Assembly: GCA_016432265.1 (NCBI GenBank) | Contig: CP066681.1 | Location: forward strand, 186,001 to 250,000 | Direction of reading: 5' to 3' | Length of the DNA: 64,000 nucleotides | DNA from: Micavibrio aeruginosavorus | GTDB lineage: Bacteria; Pseudomonadota; Alphaproteobacteria; Micavibrionales; Micavibrionaceae | Part shown: positions 43,351 to 54,400 of the stretch, piece by piece | Layout: each line of letters opens with the position of its first letter | Numbering within the stretch: position 1 is the first letter of the stretch | Program-made: the position numbers and the translations under genes | Notes under the pieces: generated by a model | Told to the model about the DNA's origin: nothing | Seen by the model: the letters and a program-made list of their open reading frames with translations, nothing else | Database searches by the model: none

Positions 43351-44171
43351 TGATCAGGGCTGGTGTGGTTGGACATCCGGTTTCACACTCGTTGTCACCG
43401 CACATACACGGTTATTGGTTCGCGCGATATGGGCTGTCAGGCGTTTACAACGCCATCGACGTGGCGTCTGCCGACTTGAAGCCGGCGGTAGACGATTTGC
43501 TAGGGCAGGGCTATGCGGGTTTTAATGTGACCGTGCCTCATAAACAGGCCGCGCTGGCGCTGTGTCAGAAGCTGGACGATACCGCACGGAAAATTGGTGC
43601 CGTGAATACGGTGGTGATCCGCGAGGGAGTGATCGAAGGCCGCAATACCGATGCTTACGGTTTCGTAGAAAACCTGCGTCAGCAGCAGCCCGGCTTTTCA
43701 TTCGGCGCAAATCCGGCTTTAGTTCTGGGCGCGGGCGGCGCGGCGCGGGCGGCGGTCTATGGCTTGCTGCAAGCGGGGTGCCTGGAAATTATTGTCGCCA
43801 ACCGCAGCCGCGAGAATGCCGAGCGGCTTGCGGGCGATTTTCCTGGTGTGAAGGTCGTCGAATGGCGGGTGCGGGAGAGGGCTTGTGCCGATGCAGGGCT
43901 GCTTGTGAACACAACCGTTCTGGGGATGAAGGGGCAGGAGGCCTTATCCATGAACCTGTCCCGGCTCCCGCCTGGGTCTTTGGTCTATGACATTGTTTAT
44001 AAACCGCTGATGACAGATCTTTTGCAGGTCGCGCAGGAAGCCGGTTACGCCGTGGTCACCGGCATCGGTATGCTGGTGCATCAGGCGCGGCCGGCATTTG
44101 CCGCATGGGCGGGCACGGTGCCGGAAGTCACAGCGGAATTGATTCGCGATATTACGGAGCGCGCACGATGA
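43350..44171 (+). CDS. aroE: Shikimate dehydrogenase
   Basis: A 273-residue enzyme: GHPVSHSLSPHIHGYWF, GFNVTVPHKQAALAL (catalytic Lys), GRNTDAYGF, VLGAGGAARAAVYGL (NADP loop), VANRSRENAE. It converts 3-dehydroshikimate to shikimate. ATG 43350 overlaps the ppsR stop; a GTG at 43347 is possible. It overlaps coaE by 4 bases. Confidence 0.96.
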   Translation: MIRAGVVGHPVSHSLSPHIHGYWFARYGLSGVYNAIDVASADLKPAVDDLLGQGYAGFNVTVPHKQAALALCQKLDDTARKIGAVNTVVIREGVIEGRNTDAYGFVENLRQQQPGFSFGANPALVLGAGGAARAAVYGLLQAGCLEIIVANRSRENAERLAGDFPGVKVVEWRVRERACADAGLLVNTTVLGMKGQEALSMNLSRLPPGSLVYDIVYKPLMTDLLQVAQEAGYAVVTGIGMLVHQARPAFAAWAGTVPEVTAELIRDITERAR

Positions 44172-44782
44172 TCGTTTTAGGTCTGACCGGCTCGATCGGG
44201 ATGGGAAAATCAACGGCGACCGCCATGTTGCGCGGCATGGGCATCCCCGTCCATTGTTCGGATGAAGCCGTGCATCAGCTGCTTGACCCGTGCGGAGAAG
44301 CCATCAGGGTGGTTGCTGCTGCATTTCCCGAAAGTTATGATAAAAGGCGACAAGCGATAAACAGGGCCGCCCTTGGCCGGCTGGCCTTTTCGCAGCCGGA
44401 GAAACGGGTGCGGTTGGAATCGATCCTTCACCCGCTGGTCGTGCAGTCGCAAAGGCGATTCCTCGCTCGCAATGCGCAATGCCGCCGCCCACTGGTCGTA
44501 CTGGACATACCGCTCCTTTTTGAGACCGGTGCCGAACGGCGCGTCGATTACACGCTTGTTGTCACTGCTCCGGCCTTTATTCAGCGGATGCGGGTTCTGA
44601 CCCGTCCGGGAATGACGCCGGAAAAATTCGCCGGCATTCTTGCCAGTCAGATGCCGGATCACGAGAAGCGGCGCCGCGCCGATTTTGTGATAGACACCGG
44701 TCTGGGTTTGGCGCATACGAGAAAGGCGCTTCGCGTCGTGCTGGATCGGGTGCGATTGCATGAACAGACGGGGGAAGGATGA
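44168..44782 (+). CDS. coaE: Dephospho-CoA kinase
   Basis: A 204-residue kinase starting MIVLGLTGSIGMGKSTATAMLRGMGIPVHCSDEAVHQLLDP, with the P-loop and D-E substrate site. ILHPLVVQSQRRF and LDIPLLFETGAERRVDYTLVVTAP follow. It is the last step of coenzyme A synthesis. ATGA overlap with aroE and a 4-base overlap with the next gene. Confidence 0.96.
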   Translation: MIVLGLTGSIGMGKSTATAMLRGMGIPVHCSDEAVHQLLDPCGEAIRVVAAAFPESYDKRRQAINRAALGRLAFSQPEKRVRLESILHPLVVQSQRRFLARNAQCRRPLVVLDIPLLFETGAERRVDYTLVVTAPAFIQRMRVLTRPGMTPEKFAGILASQMPDHEKRRRADFVIDTGLGLAHTRKALRVVLDRVRLHEQTGEG

Positions 44783-45507
44783 TGAACGTCGCCATTTTTC
44801 AACATATGGGCTCAAACGGGCCGGGAACATTGCTGCAATGTCTTGCGCAGCGTAAGGCTCAGTGCCGCATCATTCATACGGCAATTGATGGTCTGGTAGG
44901 GTTTGATCCGTTGGCTCCCGACCTTCTGATCGTTCTTGGGGGCGCTCCCGGGGTTTATCAGGCCGACGACTATCCTTTTCTGAAAGAAGAGATCGCCATC
45001 ATCGAAAGGCGCCTTACTGCCGGGCTTCCTTATCTTGGAGTATGCCTTGGGACACAATTGATGGCTCGGGCGCTGGGCGCGCGTGTTTATAAAGGCGATC
45101 AAGGCTCTGAAATCGGCTGGTACGATTTGTCGATCACGGACGAAGGGCGGTTATCACCGGTAAGGGCCTTTGATCACAGCCACACAAAAGTTATGCAGTG
45201 GCATGGCGACACATTTGATTTGCCCGCAGGGTGCCGCCTGCTCGCCAGCAGCCAGCGATATCCTCAACAGATTATCGCGCATGGTCGTCATGCGCTGGGC
45301 TTTCAGGGACACATCGAGGTAACGCCCCATATCGTCAGCGATTGGCTGGTCGAGGCGGCAGGGCACTATATCGGACGATCAGCGGAGCTTGCGGCCCTGC
45401 GCGCCGATACGAGCCGCTGGGCCGGGCCGATGATGGCGGCTACAAAGCAATTCTTCAACGAGTGGCTGGATCAGCTGCCGGTTATGCGTGAGGCGTGTCA
45501 TGCGTGA
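44779..45507 (+). CDS. Class I glutamine amidotransferase-like protein
   Basis: A 242-residue GATase domain: LLIVLGGAPGVYQADDYPFLKEEIAIIERRL, the nucleophile elbow PYLGVCLGTQLMARALGARV (Cys about 94), MQWHGDTFDLPAGCRLLASS, and the His-Glu pair in GFQGHIEVTPHIV. It resembles the stand-alone GMP-synthase-like amidotransferases that usually act on gamma-glutamyl compounds or as glutaminase partners. It has no synthetase domain. It lies in the coaE-dnaQ operon with overlaps on both sides. Confidence 0.92.
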   Translation: MMNVAIFQHMGSNGPGTLLQCLAQRKAQCRIIHTAIDGLVGFDPLAPDLLIVLGGAPGVYQADDYPFLKEEIAIIERRLTAGLPYLGVCLGTQLMARALGARVYKGDQGSEIGWYDLSITDEGRLSPVRAFDHSHTKVMQWHGDTFDLPAGCRLLASSQRYPQQIIAHGRHALGFQGHIEVTPHIVSDWLVEAAGHYIGRSAELAALRADTSRWAGPMMAATKQFFNEWLDQLPVMREACHA

Positions 45508-46198
45508 AATTATTCTGGACACTGAAACCACCGGCATGGATCCGGCGCAAGGCGACCGGTTGGTGGAGATCGGGTGCATCGAGGTTCTGAATTTCATACC
45601 GACAGGGCGCCATTACCATGCCTATATCAATCCTGAGCGCGATGTGCCGGCAGGCGCTGTGGCAGTGCATGGGCTGACATCCGAGTTTCTGAAAGACAAA
45701 CCGATTTTCTCGCAGATTTACACGGATTTTCTCGATTTTGTTTCCGAAGCGCCGCTAGTCATTCATAACGCTGAATTCGACATGAAGTTCATCAATGCCG
45801 AACTCAAGCGTGTCGGGCATAAACCGATCCCGGACAAGCGGGTCACGGATACATTACTGATGGCGCGGAAAAAATTCCCCGGATCGCCTGCCAGCCTTGA
45901 CGCCTTGTGCCGCCGCTTCAATGTCGACAACTCGGGACGCGAGCTCCACGGCGCGCTTTTGGACGCGCAATTATTGGCCGAGGTCTATCTTGAGATGATG
46001 GGCGGCCGGCAGCATGGCCTGGGTTTGGCGCAAGACTCGCCGCTTAAGAGCGCGGCTGGCCCGGATTCGGTATCGGTGCAGGCCGAGGTGGTTCGTGTCT
46101 ATCGCGCGGCGCGCGCGCATTCCCTGACTGCAGAGGAGTTGACCGCGCATGAAGCCATGTTGGCGGATATCAAGGATCCAATATGGGTGAAACGTTAA
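45500..46198 (+). CDS. dnaQ: DNA polymerase III subunit epsilon
   Basis: A 232-residue proofreading exonuclease. DTETTGMDPAQGDRLVEIGCIEVLN (Exo I, D-x-E), VIHNAEFDMKFINAEL (Exo II) and HGALLDAQLLAEVYLEM (Exo III with H and D) are all intact. The C-terminal part should bind the polymerase. ATG 45500 lies inside the preceding gene (8-base overlap). It ends before a strong bidirectional terminator. Confidence 0.96.
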   Translation: MREIILDTETTGMDPAQGDRLVEIGCIEVLNFIPTGRHYHAYINPERDVPAGAVAVHGLTSEFLKDKPIFSQIYTDFLDFVSEAPLVIHNAEFDMKFINAELKRVGHKPIPDKRVTDTLLMARKKFPGSPASLDALCRRFNVDNSGRELHGALLDAQLLAEVYLEMMGGRQHGLGLAQDSPLKSAAGPDSVSVQAEVVRVYRAARAHSLTAEELTAHEAMLADIKDPIWVKR

Positions 46199-46232
46199 TC
46201 CCTGCCTTTAATTAGCATTGATTGAAGGTATA

Positions 46233-46260
46233 AAAGAACCCGCCGGAGGGCGGGTTCTTT
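46233..46260. terminator. Bidirectional rho-independent terminator between dnaQ and tpsB
   Basis: A 12-bp perfect stem, AAAGAACCCGCC paired with GGCGGGTTCTTT, with a 4-base loop. A and T runs flank both sides, so it can end both converging transcripts. Confidence 0.88.
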
Positions 46261-46264
46261 ATAT

Positions 46265-47995
46265 CTAGAAACGGTGGCTGACGTTGAGGTAAACACGCGG
46301 ATCGTCGTCTTCCTGTGTTTCCACATCACGATTCAGCGGCCAGGCGATAAACGCGCCCGCTTGCGTCAGGCTGGTGAAATCGGCGCGGATGCCGAAGCCG
46401 GCCGAGGTCAGTTCTTCGCGTTTCAGCTTGCTGGTGGTGGCGTCCTTGTCCCAGACAACGCCACCGTCGTAGAAGCCGAACAACTGGTAATTTTCGAGAA
46501 TGCCCAATTCCACGGGTTCGTGCCATTGCAATTCGATTTTCCCGGCAACGCCATCGTCACCGATAACTTCGGAAGGATCGTAAGCACGGCCATAGCTGAC
46601 CCCGCCAATGCCAAATTCTTCTGAACTGAACAGGGCCTCATCGGCGATCTGGCCTTTCACGGCGAACAGCAGGTTAACCTTGGAGGTCAGGCGTTGCAGG
46701 CGTTGATACTCAGCTTCCATTTTAAAGAAGTCGCTGTCGGCTCCGGGGCGGCTGACGTTGGTATCGTCGCCGTCGCTGGCGTTCATGATGTCAAGGCCGT
46801 GCGCCAGTTCGATGTCGAGCATGTTGTAAGCCACGCTCATGACTGTATCTATAAACTCGAAGCGCCCGCCCAGGCGTGCTGCGCGGATATGATCGTTGCG
46901 TGGGTCTTCGATATTGTTTTCAGTGTTGACGTCGCGCCAGTCAAACCCGGCACGGCCGGTAATGTTGAAGTTGCGGGTGCGTACGAAGGGATGGCTCAGG
47001 CCGACGCTGAAGAAACGAGAGTCGCCTTCAACCGAAAAATCCTCCAGGGTATAGCCCGGTTCCGTGCGGGTTGCGCTCAGGCCGATATCCAGCATTGTGC
47101 CATATTGCCAGACCGGCATTTTATAGCCGAGACCCAGATAAAGCAGTTCATCCTTGAAATCTTCGTTCGGGGCATAGGCGGCCTGCGCGGTGATGCGCTC
47201 GTTCAATCCCAGCCATGAGTGTGTGGCAGCCGACACGCCGAATTGCACGGGGCCGAGATAACGGCTGCCGTAGTTATCAAGCGTCACTTGGCCTTCGAAG
47301 CGGTCGCGATCGACGATCACCAGCAAGTCGGCGGCGCCTGGCGTCGTTTGCGAGGGGCTGAGAATGCCGCGTGCGCTAACACCCGGGATATCGTTGATCA
47401 TCAGCAGGGTTCGCTCCAACTGGCGCACATTCAGCGCCGTTGAATCGGCGCGCACCAATGCGGAATAGCCGCGAGCCAGCACAACAGCGTCATCCACATG
47501 GTCACCCTCGCCGCGAACATCGACTTGATCAATATAACCCTCAACGACCTGCAGCTTGGCCGTACCCCCTTCAATCGTTTGGGGCGGCACGATAACCTGA
47601 GTCAGTATGTAGCCGTCATTGCGGTATTTTCGGGTCAATTCGCCAGCCAGCGCATAAAGATCGGCCAGTGAAATTGTCTGGCCGATTTTATCAGCGACCA
47701 GGTTGTCCAGTTCGCCCTGCGGGTATACGCTGACGCCTTCAATATTCAGGCGCTGCAGGTTGAATGTGATTTTTTCGGAGCCGGCCGGCGCTTCCTGAAT
47801 GGCCATTTCACGGACTTCGACGCGCGGCATAACGCGTGGTTCAAAAACGGCGCCGCCGCTTAATTGCTCTTCGGTGCGGCCGGGACTGGCGGTGGTGGTT
47901 TGGTCAGATACCTGCGCAAACGCTTGCGGCGTTCCGGCGATCAAGGCTGCGGACATCAGAAAGAACGCAGTATAGGGGCGTACATGAAAAACCAT
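46265..47995 (-). CDS. Two-partner secretion transporter, ShlB/FhaC family (TpsB)
   Basis: About 576 residues from ATG 47995 (AAGGG 8 bases upstream). Signal peptide to PQAFAQ. Residues about 60-200 hold two POTRA domains (FNLQRLNIEGVSVYPQGELDNLV, TRKYRNDGYILTQVIVPPQTIEGGTAKLQVVEGYIDQVDVRG). The rest is a 16-strand barrel with the FhaC-type DRDRFEGQVTLDNYGSRYLGPVQFGVSAA and IELQWHEPVEL strands, and ends in YLNVSHRF with the terminal Phe needed for Bam insertion. It exports the TpsA protein encoded divergently 483 bases away. Confidence 0.93.
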   Translation of the reverse strand: MVFHVRPYTAFFLMSAALIAGTPQAFAQVSDQTTTASPGRTEEQLSGGAVFEPRVMPRVEVREMAIQEAPAGSEKITFNLQRLNIEGVSVYPQGELDNLVADKIGQTISLADLYALAGELTRKYRNDGYILTQVIVPPQTIEGGTAKLQVVEGYIDQVDVRGEGDHVDDAVVLARGYSALVRADSTALNVRQLERTLLMINDIPGVSARGILSPSQTTPGAADLLVIVDRDRFEGQVTLDNYGSRYLGPVQFGVSAATHSWLGLNERITAQAAYAPNEDFKDELLYLGLGYKMPVWQYGTMLDIGLSATRTEPGYTLEDFSVEGDSRFFSVGLSHPFVRTRNFNITGRAGFDWRDVNTENNIEDPRNDHIRAARLGGRFEFIDTVMSVAYNMLDIELAHGLDIMNASDGDDTNVSRPGADSDFFKMEAEYQRLQRLTSKVNLLFAVKGQIADEALFSSEEFGIGGVSYGRAYDPSEVIGDDGVAGKIELQWHEPVELGILENYQLFGFYDGGVVWDKDATTSKLKREELTSAGFGIRADFTSLTQAGAFIAWPLNRDVETQEDDDPRVYLNVSHRF

Positions 47996-48478
47996 AACCA
48001 AAACCCTTCCATGGAGATAACAAGGCTCTTTATTCACAGGGCCTTATAAAAAAGATTGTCCTTGTATGACAAAGAAGCCCGCGAGACACAAGGGGCTTTT
48101 GTATTCTGCTGCATACCGGGGTAAAAGCCAACCCATGGCAGTGGAGGGGGAGGTACAAAAAGCAATAAAATTACCCACCTTCTGGAAACCCAAGGAGTCT
48201 CAGGGATTTGCTTTGGCTCAAGTGCTCCATTTTCATAAAAATTAACGGCTTGTAGCCGATAAAGGTTAAATTTTACTTAACAATTCCTTGCTTGCGAGGC
48301 GTTTCTAAGACTATAAAGTGACCCAAATCCGGTTACAGGTTCAAAGGTAGGGGGTGCCGCTAAGGCAAGCCTGTAGCATGTGAAAACGAAAAACAAATCC
48401 CCCGGAATATCGTGAGTAATTTCTGTATTTGTCTGCGCCTGAAACGAATAAACAGCACCTTTGAAAAAGGAAAAAGCC
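47996..48478. promoter_or_regulatory. Divergent control region of the two-partner secretion genes
   Basis: A 483-base gene-free stretch between tpsB and tpsA, presumably with both promoters. TTAA-N7-TTAA at 48266-48280 matches the CtrA full site. AAGGA lies 6 bases before the tpsA ATG. I found no riboswitch-like fold that I could name. Confidence 0.5.
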
Positions 48479-51400
48479 ATGACCGCCACGAAATCCAACA
48501 TCGCTTCTCAGTCTGCCGTAACCACAGGAAAACGCAAACGCAAGGCGTTGCTGACCTCCACGGCGCTGGCGGCGGCGGGCTTGATGGCTCTGACGGCGCA
48601 GGCGCAAGCGGACAACTGGACAGATCATGAGATTCTGACGGGCAGCACAGCTGTGGACACCAGCGTGGCCAATACCACCAACATTCTGCAAAGCACGGAT
48701 TTTGTAAAAGCGCGCGGCAGCGGTGACATTCACAACGGCTGGACGGTCAATGTGGCGCAACCATCCGCCAGCGCGAAATATGTCCTGTATGATGTTAAAG
48801 GCGACGCGACCCAATTGCTCGGCACACTGAATGCGAACGGCGAAATTTACATCTTCAACCAGCAAGGCGTTATTTTTGGTGCCGACTCCGTTGTCAATGT
48901 CGGCGCGATCGTGGCATCGACAGGCAGCATCAGCGACGAAGATATCATGAATGGCGATGGCAAGCTGGTCTTCCAGAACGTCGATACAGGCGCTTCGATC
49001 ACGCTCAATGGCTCGGTCACCGTGGCTGAGGCCGGTCTTGCCGCCTTTGTCGCGCCGAGCGTGATCAACAACGGCGTCATCAGCGCCAAACTGGGCGAAG
49101 TGGCTCTGGCCTCCGGCAACAAGGTAACGCTTGATCTTTACGGCGACAACCTCGTTGAAATCGCCGTGGATGACAAAGTCGCCAACGGCCTGATTGAAAA
49201 CAAAGGCGTGATCGACGCCGAAGCCGGTACCGTCTACATGGCGGCCCAGACCGCGAAAGAAGCGGTCGATACCGTTATCAACATGAGGGGCGTCGTCAGC
49301 GCTTCCAGCGCCTCGGTGCAGGGGGGCAAGATAGTCCTCTCCGGCGGCAAAAAAGGCAAGGTCGTCGTTGAGGGCGCTATCAAGGCTGATGGTGCCATAG
49401 GCGGTGGCAGTATCGATGTTCGCGGTCAGGATATTGAAGTTGCGGAATCTGCTTTTATATCGGCAGATGCCACCCAAAACGGCGATGGCGGCGCCGCGGT
49501 CGTCTTCGCGGACAATGTTGCCATCATCAATGGCCGCATGAGCGCCCGCGGCGGTGCTCTGTCCGGCAACGGTGGTTTTATTGAGACCTCAGGCCTTGAG
49601 CTGGGAGTGAGCGGCACCGCGAACGTAGATGTATCCGCGGCGAATGGTCTGGGCGGTTTGTGGCTGCTGGATCCGCTGAGCATCGTGATTTCCGATAGCA
49701 TGGGCTCTACGGTGAACGTCGGTGGCAGTGACTATAAGAACATCTATACGGGCACAATTGAGGCCACGTTGCTTGGCGGGAACGTAACGGTTCAGACCGG
49801 CGCGCCCGGTGCATTTGGCAGCTCCTTCAGTTTGCTTGACGGCGGATTCTTTACGCCCGACAACAATGCTGGCGATATCCGTTTGCGCGATGGCATCGAC
49901 TACATCGGCGGCGCCGCACGCACACTTTCTTTAATAGCACATCGCGATATTCTTCTCGAAAACAATGCCGATATAAACAACTATGGCGGCGGCAACCTCT
50001 CGGTAGACCTGCAAGCGCAACGGGACATCATAGTAAATAGCGGCAGTGTTGTTGACACCAACGGCGGGAATGTAAACTTTACCGCCGGTGACGACATTGA
50101 GTTGCACGAGAATATTTATACCAACGGCGGCAGCGCCAGCTTTACGGCCGACGATCGTTTCGAAATGGATAACGTGGCCATCAACACATCGAACGGCAAC
50201 GTCAATGTTGTCGCCGACGAATTCATACTCGATACTGGCAGCGGCCAGCGCATCAATGCCGGCAGCGGCACGATTTCCATTGCCCGTGAATCGAACGGCA
50301 GCATCGGTCTGGGCGGCGCCTCGGGCGACATGGAAATCAGCCAGTTTGAGTTGAACAAAATGACGGCGGCAGCGCTGGTGATCGGGCGTCAGGGTACAAT
50401 GGGTCATGATACCTCGATCCGCGTTGAGGATGCCAACCTGACGGCTTTCAACACTGTGACTCTCAACACCAGGCGTAACGATTCTAGCGGCAACGAATAC
50501 ATCCGTTTCTATGGCGACAACACATCCAAAGCATTGGTTGTAAACGCCGACGATAATATCGAATTGCGTGATGATGCGACTCTTGATGCTCACGGCGATG
50601 TAACGTTCAATGCCAATACCAACGGCCTGAGCGACGGTGATTTCGTGATGCGCGAGAATTCGCGCCTTACCATGAACGGTTACGATCTGCACACCAACGC
50701 CTTGAGAACCATCCTTGAGGATGACTCCGTGATCGACGGTGAGGGCGGCGATATCAACCTGTATAACACGCGCACATTCTTTTCTGATGATCTCAACTCC
50801 GTCCGCACAGCCGGCACGGGGACGATTACGTTGCAGCAGAATAACGGGGGCTCCATCCAGAACGCCGTGAATGCGCTGGCTAATAGCGGCGCTGGCCGTA
50901 ATACGGTGAATGTCGGCCCCGGCACCTATAACGAGTCTGTAACGGTAAGTGATGCAAACGTCAGCGTGCTTGGCACGGGCGCGACGGTTAACCCGAACTC
51001 TCCCGGCTTCCACGTGACTGGCGATAACGCTGTAATCTCCGGTTTTGTCATCAATAGCGCGAGCGGCCTCGACGGCTATGGCGTCTGGGTCGATGGTGCC
51101 GATAACGCCACGATCAGCAACAACACTATCAATAACAGCGCGCAGAGCGGTATCCAGTTCACCAACGCGGTTGTCGGCCTGGCAACGGGCAACGTCATCA
51201 ACAATTCCGCCGGTACAGGCATCGGCGGCCAGAATGTCGGCAACATGCAAGTTGTCGGCAACGTGGTTAACAATGCGGGCGATGACGGCATCGGCATTGG
51301 CAATAGCGCGGGCACGATCATTCGCAGCAACGTTATCAACAGCGCGTTTGATGACGGCATAAACCTGACCAACTCCCTGAACGCCGTGATCGGCGGCGCG

Positions 51401-54400
51401 AGCAGCGCGTCCGCGAACGTGATTAGCGGGACGGACGCCGGTTTCCATCATGACGGCATCAATGTTGAATCAAGTGTCAACACCGATATCGCCTGGAACG
51501 TGGTGAACAACTCGTCATGGGACGGAATTAATGTTTACGCCTCAACGGGCACGGACATCCTGAATAACACGGTCAACACATCCTACCGTTCCGGCGTTAC
51601 CGTTGGCGGTTCGACATCGACCCTGATTCAGAACAACACCCTGAATGGCAACTGGGGCGGTTTCTGGCTCGCTGGTAACGCCGGGATGAACGTTGTTGGC
51701 AACCTCGTCAACGGCGCGACAGGCTGGCATGGCGCTTATGTCGATGGTGGTTCCAATATCACGTTGAACGACAACGTCATCTATAATACGGCCGGGGACG
51801 GCGTCGAGGCGAATAATGTTTCCGGGCTTGTCGTTGTTAACAACAAGATTGGTATGAATGCAGCTCTGGTCTCGCAGGGCGCAGGGAATATCGCTGGAGA
51901 AGGCGTTGACGTAAACAACTCGCCTTCTGCCGTCATCGCGGGCAACTGGATCACCGGCTTTGTCACTAACGGTGTTTCGGTTAACCCGAGCCCGGGCAGC
52001 GTTATAAGCGCTAACATCATTACTGGCGGAGCTAACGGCATCGTTGTTGACAATTCCGATAATGTGACCGTGGCGAGCAACCAACTGAACGGCCAGTCGG
52101 CTTACGGCGTATGGGTTCATAACGGCAGTGACGCTTCTGTTGTTGCCGGCAATACCGTTACATCAGGCGCAGGCTCGATGGGCGTTCGCATGTCCGGCGG
52201 GGATAACCATCAGGTGCTTGGAAATATCGTCAATGGCGGCCTGTATGGCATAGTGCTGACATGGACGGGCAGCAACAATACTGTTGCCGGCAACATCGTC
52301 GGGCAAACGACCGGCACATCCAGCAACAGCATCTATGTCTATCAGAACACCGGAACAACCAATGTTCTCGGCAACCGCGTTTATAATGCGGGATGGGACG
52401 GTATCCAGATCTTTAACGGCATCGGTTTTGTCACCTTGTCCGCGAACGAAATCCGCAATACGACAGGCGCATCGGGAATTGCAATTCTTGACCATAACGG
52501 CGACGCGTTGGTCGATAACAACCTTGTCGATGGCGCTGACCGCCTTGGTATTTATGTTCAGCGCAGCGACGGCCTGACGGTTTCGAATAACCGCGTGAAC
52601 GATACGGGCCGTGAAGCGGGTTGGTGGACGTCGGGCATCCATCTGGAGGGTGCGGACAACACCGTTGTTTCCGGAAACCGTGTGACCAACACCAATAACG
52701 GCGGCGACGGCATCCACGTTGGCGGCGCGGGCAATTTTGCCGCCGTCACCACATCCGGCAATGTGATCAGCGGTAACGTTGTTTACAGAACGGCTGGGGA
52801 TGGCATCAGCGTTGACGATTCGAACGGGGTTGCTGTTATCGGCAACAAGATAGGCACGAACGCAGCCAACGTCACACAGGGTAATAACAACATTGGCCGG
52901 AACGGCATTGTAGCGAACAACTCCAATAACGCGCTGATTGCCGGCAACCGTGTTCGTGAAACCGTCCTCAACGGTATCTTTGTAGACCCGAGCGACGATG
53001 TCGAGATCGCCAATAACAATGTGGCTTTCTCTGGCACCAACGGTATTTACCTGCTGGACGGCAACCGCGGATATATCCACAACAACACCGTGGACGAATC
53101 CGGTCAGGACGGCATCAAGGTTGATAACAACAGCGATGTTCGTGTTCATGACAACAATGTGGACGACTCGGGCGACAGCGGTATTGAAGTCTGGAACAGC
53201 TTCAACGCCGATATCGTTGGTAACGATGTCAGCGATTCTGACGGCGATGGCATTGAGCTGGGTAACTCCAACTGGGCCGATGTCCGCAACAATAATGTTG
53301 AAGATTCGGGCGACGATGGCATCGACGTCGACAACAGCGATGACGTGGATGTTAACAATAACAATGTCGATAACAGCGACTTCAACGGAATTGAAGTCAC
53401 GAACAGCAATGATGCCGAAGTCGGCGGCAACACGGTGACCCGTGCGGGTGTTGATGGCATCAACATGGAAAACGGCGACGACGGCTGGATCCACAACAAC
53501 GTGATCCGCGGCACTGCTGGCGGCTTTTTTGCGAGCGGTGTTGCTGGCGCTGGCCGTGATGGCATCCATGTTGACGACAATGACGGTGTCCTGATCGAGG
53601 ACAACCTGATCCAGGGCGGCAATGGCGGTCTGTTCTCCTCAGGCGGAGTGGGCGCTGGCCGGAACGGCATCCATGTGGTCAACAGCTTTAGTGCCGATGT
53701 GCTGGACAACACGGTAACGGGCGGCAGCGGCTGGATCTTTGGCCCTGCGGGCGCCGGTGCCGGTCAGGACGGTATATTTGCCAGCAATAACGCTTTCAGC
53801 GATATCCGTTGGAACGATGTATCGGATACGGGCGACGACGGTATTGATATTCGCAACAGTGTCGGGGTCGATGTCGTCGGCAACGCTACGGACGATACGG
53901 GCGGTGACGGTATCCAGTTGCGTAACAGCGCTTTTGCCGATGTCCTCTTCAACGACGTGGATGATGCCGGCGACGACGGCATCGATGTTGAGAACAGCGC
54001 TTTTGTCGACGTTAACTCCAATGAAGTTCACGATACGGACGAAAATGGAATTGAAGTCACAGACAGTTTCGATGCAGACATTCGCAACAACCATGTGGGC
54101 AGAACCGGTGGTGACGGCGTATTTGCTAGCAACATAGCGTTCGGCGATATCCGCAATAACTACATCCACAACACGTGGGACGACGGCATTGACGTTCGCA
54201 ACAGCTTTGGCGTTGATGTCGTGAACAACGAAACCAGCGGCACGTTCGGTGACGGTATTCAGGTATGGGGTAACCTGTTCGCTGACGTTATCAACAACCG
54301 CGTCCGCTTTGCCGGCGACGACGGTATCGACATTGAAAACAACTTCGGTAGCGAAATCAGTGGCAATGATGTTGACTTCGTCGCGCGCAACGGCATTGAG

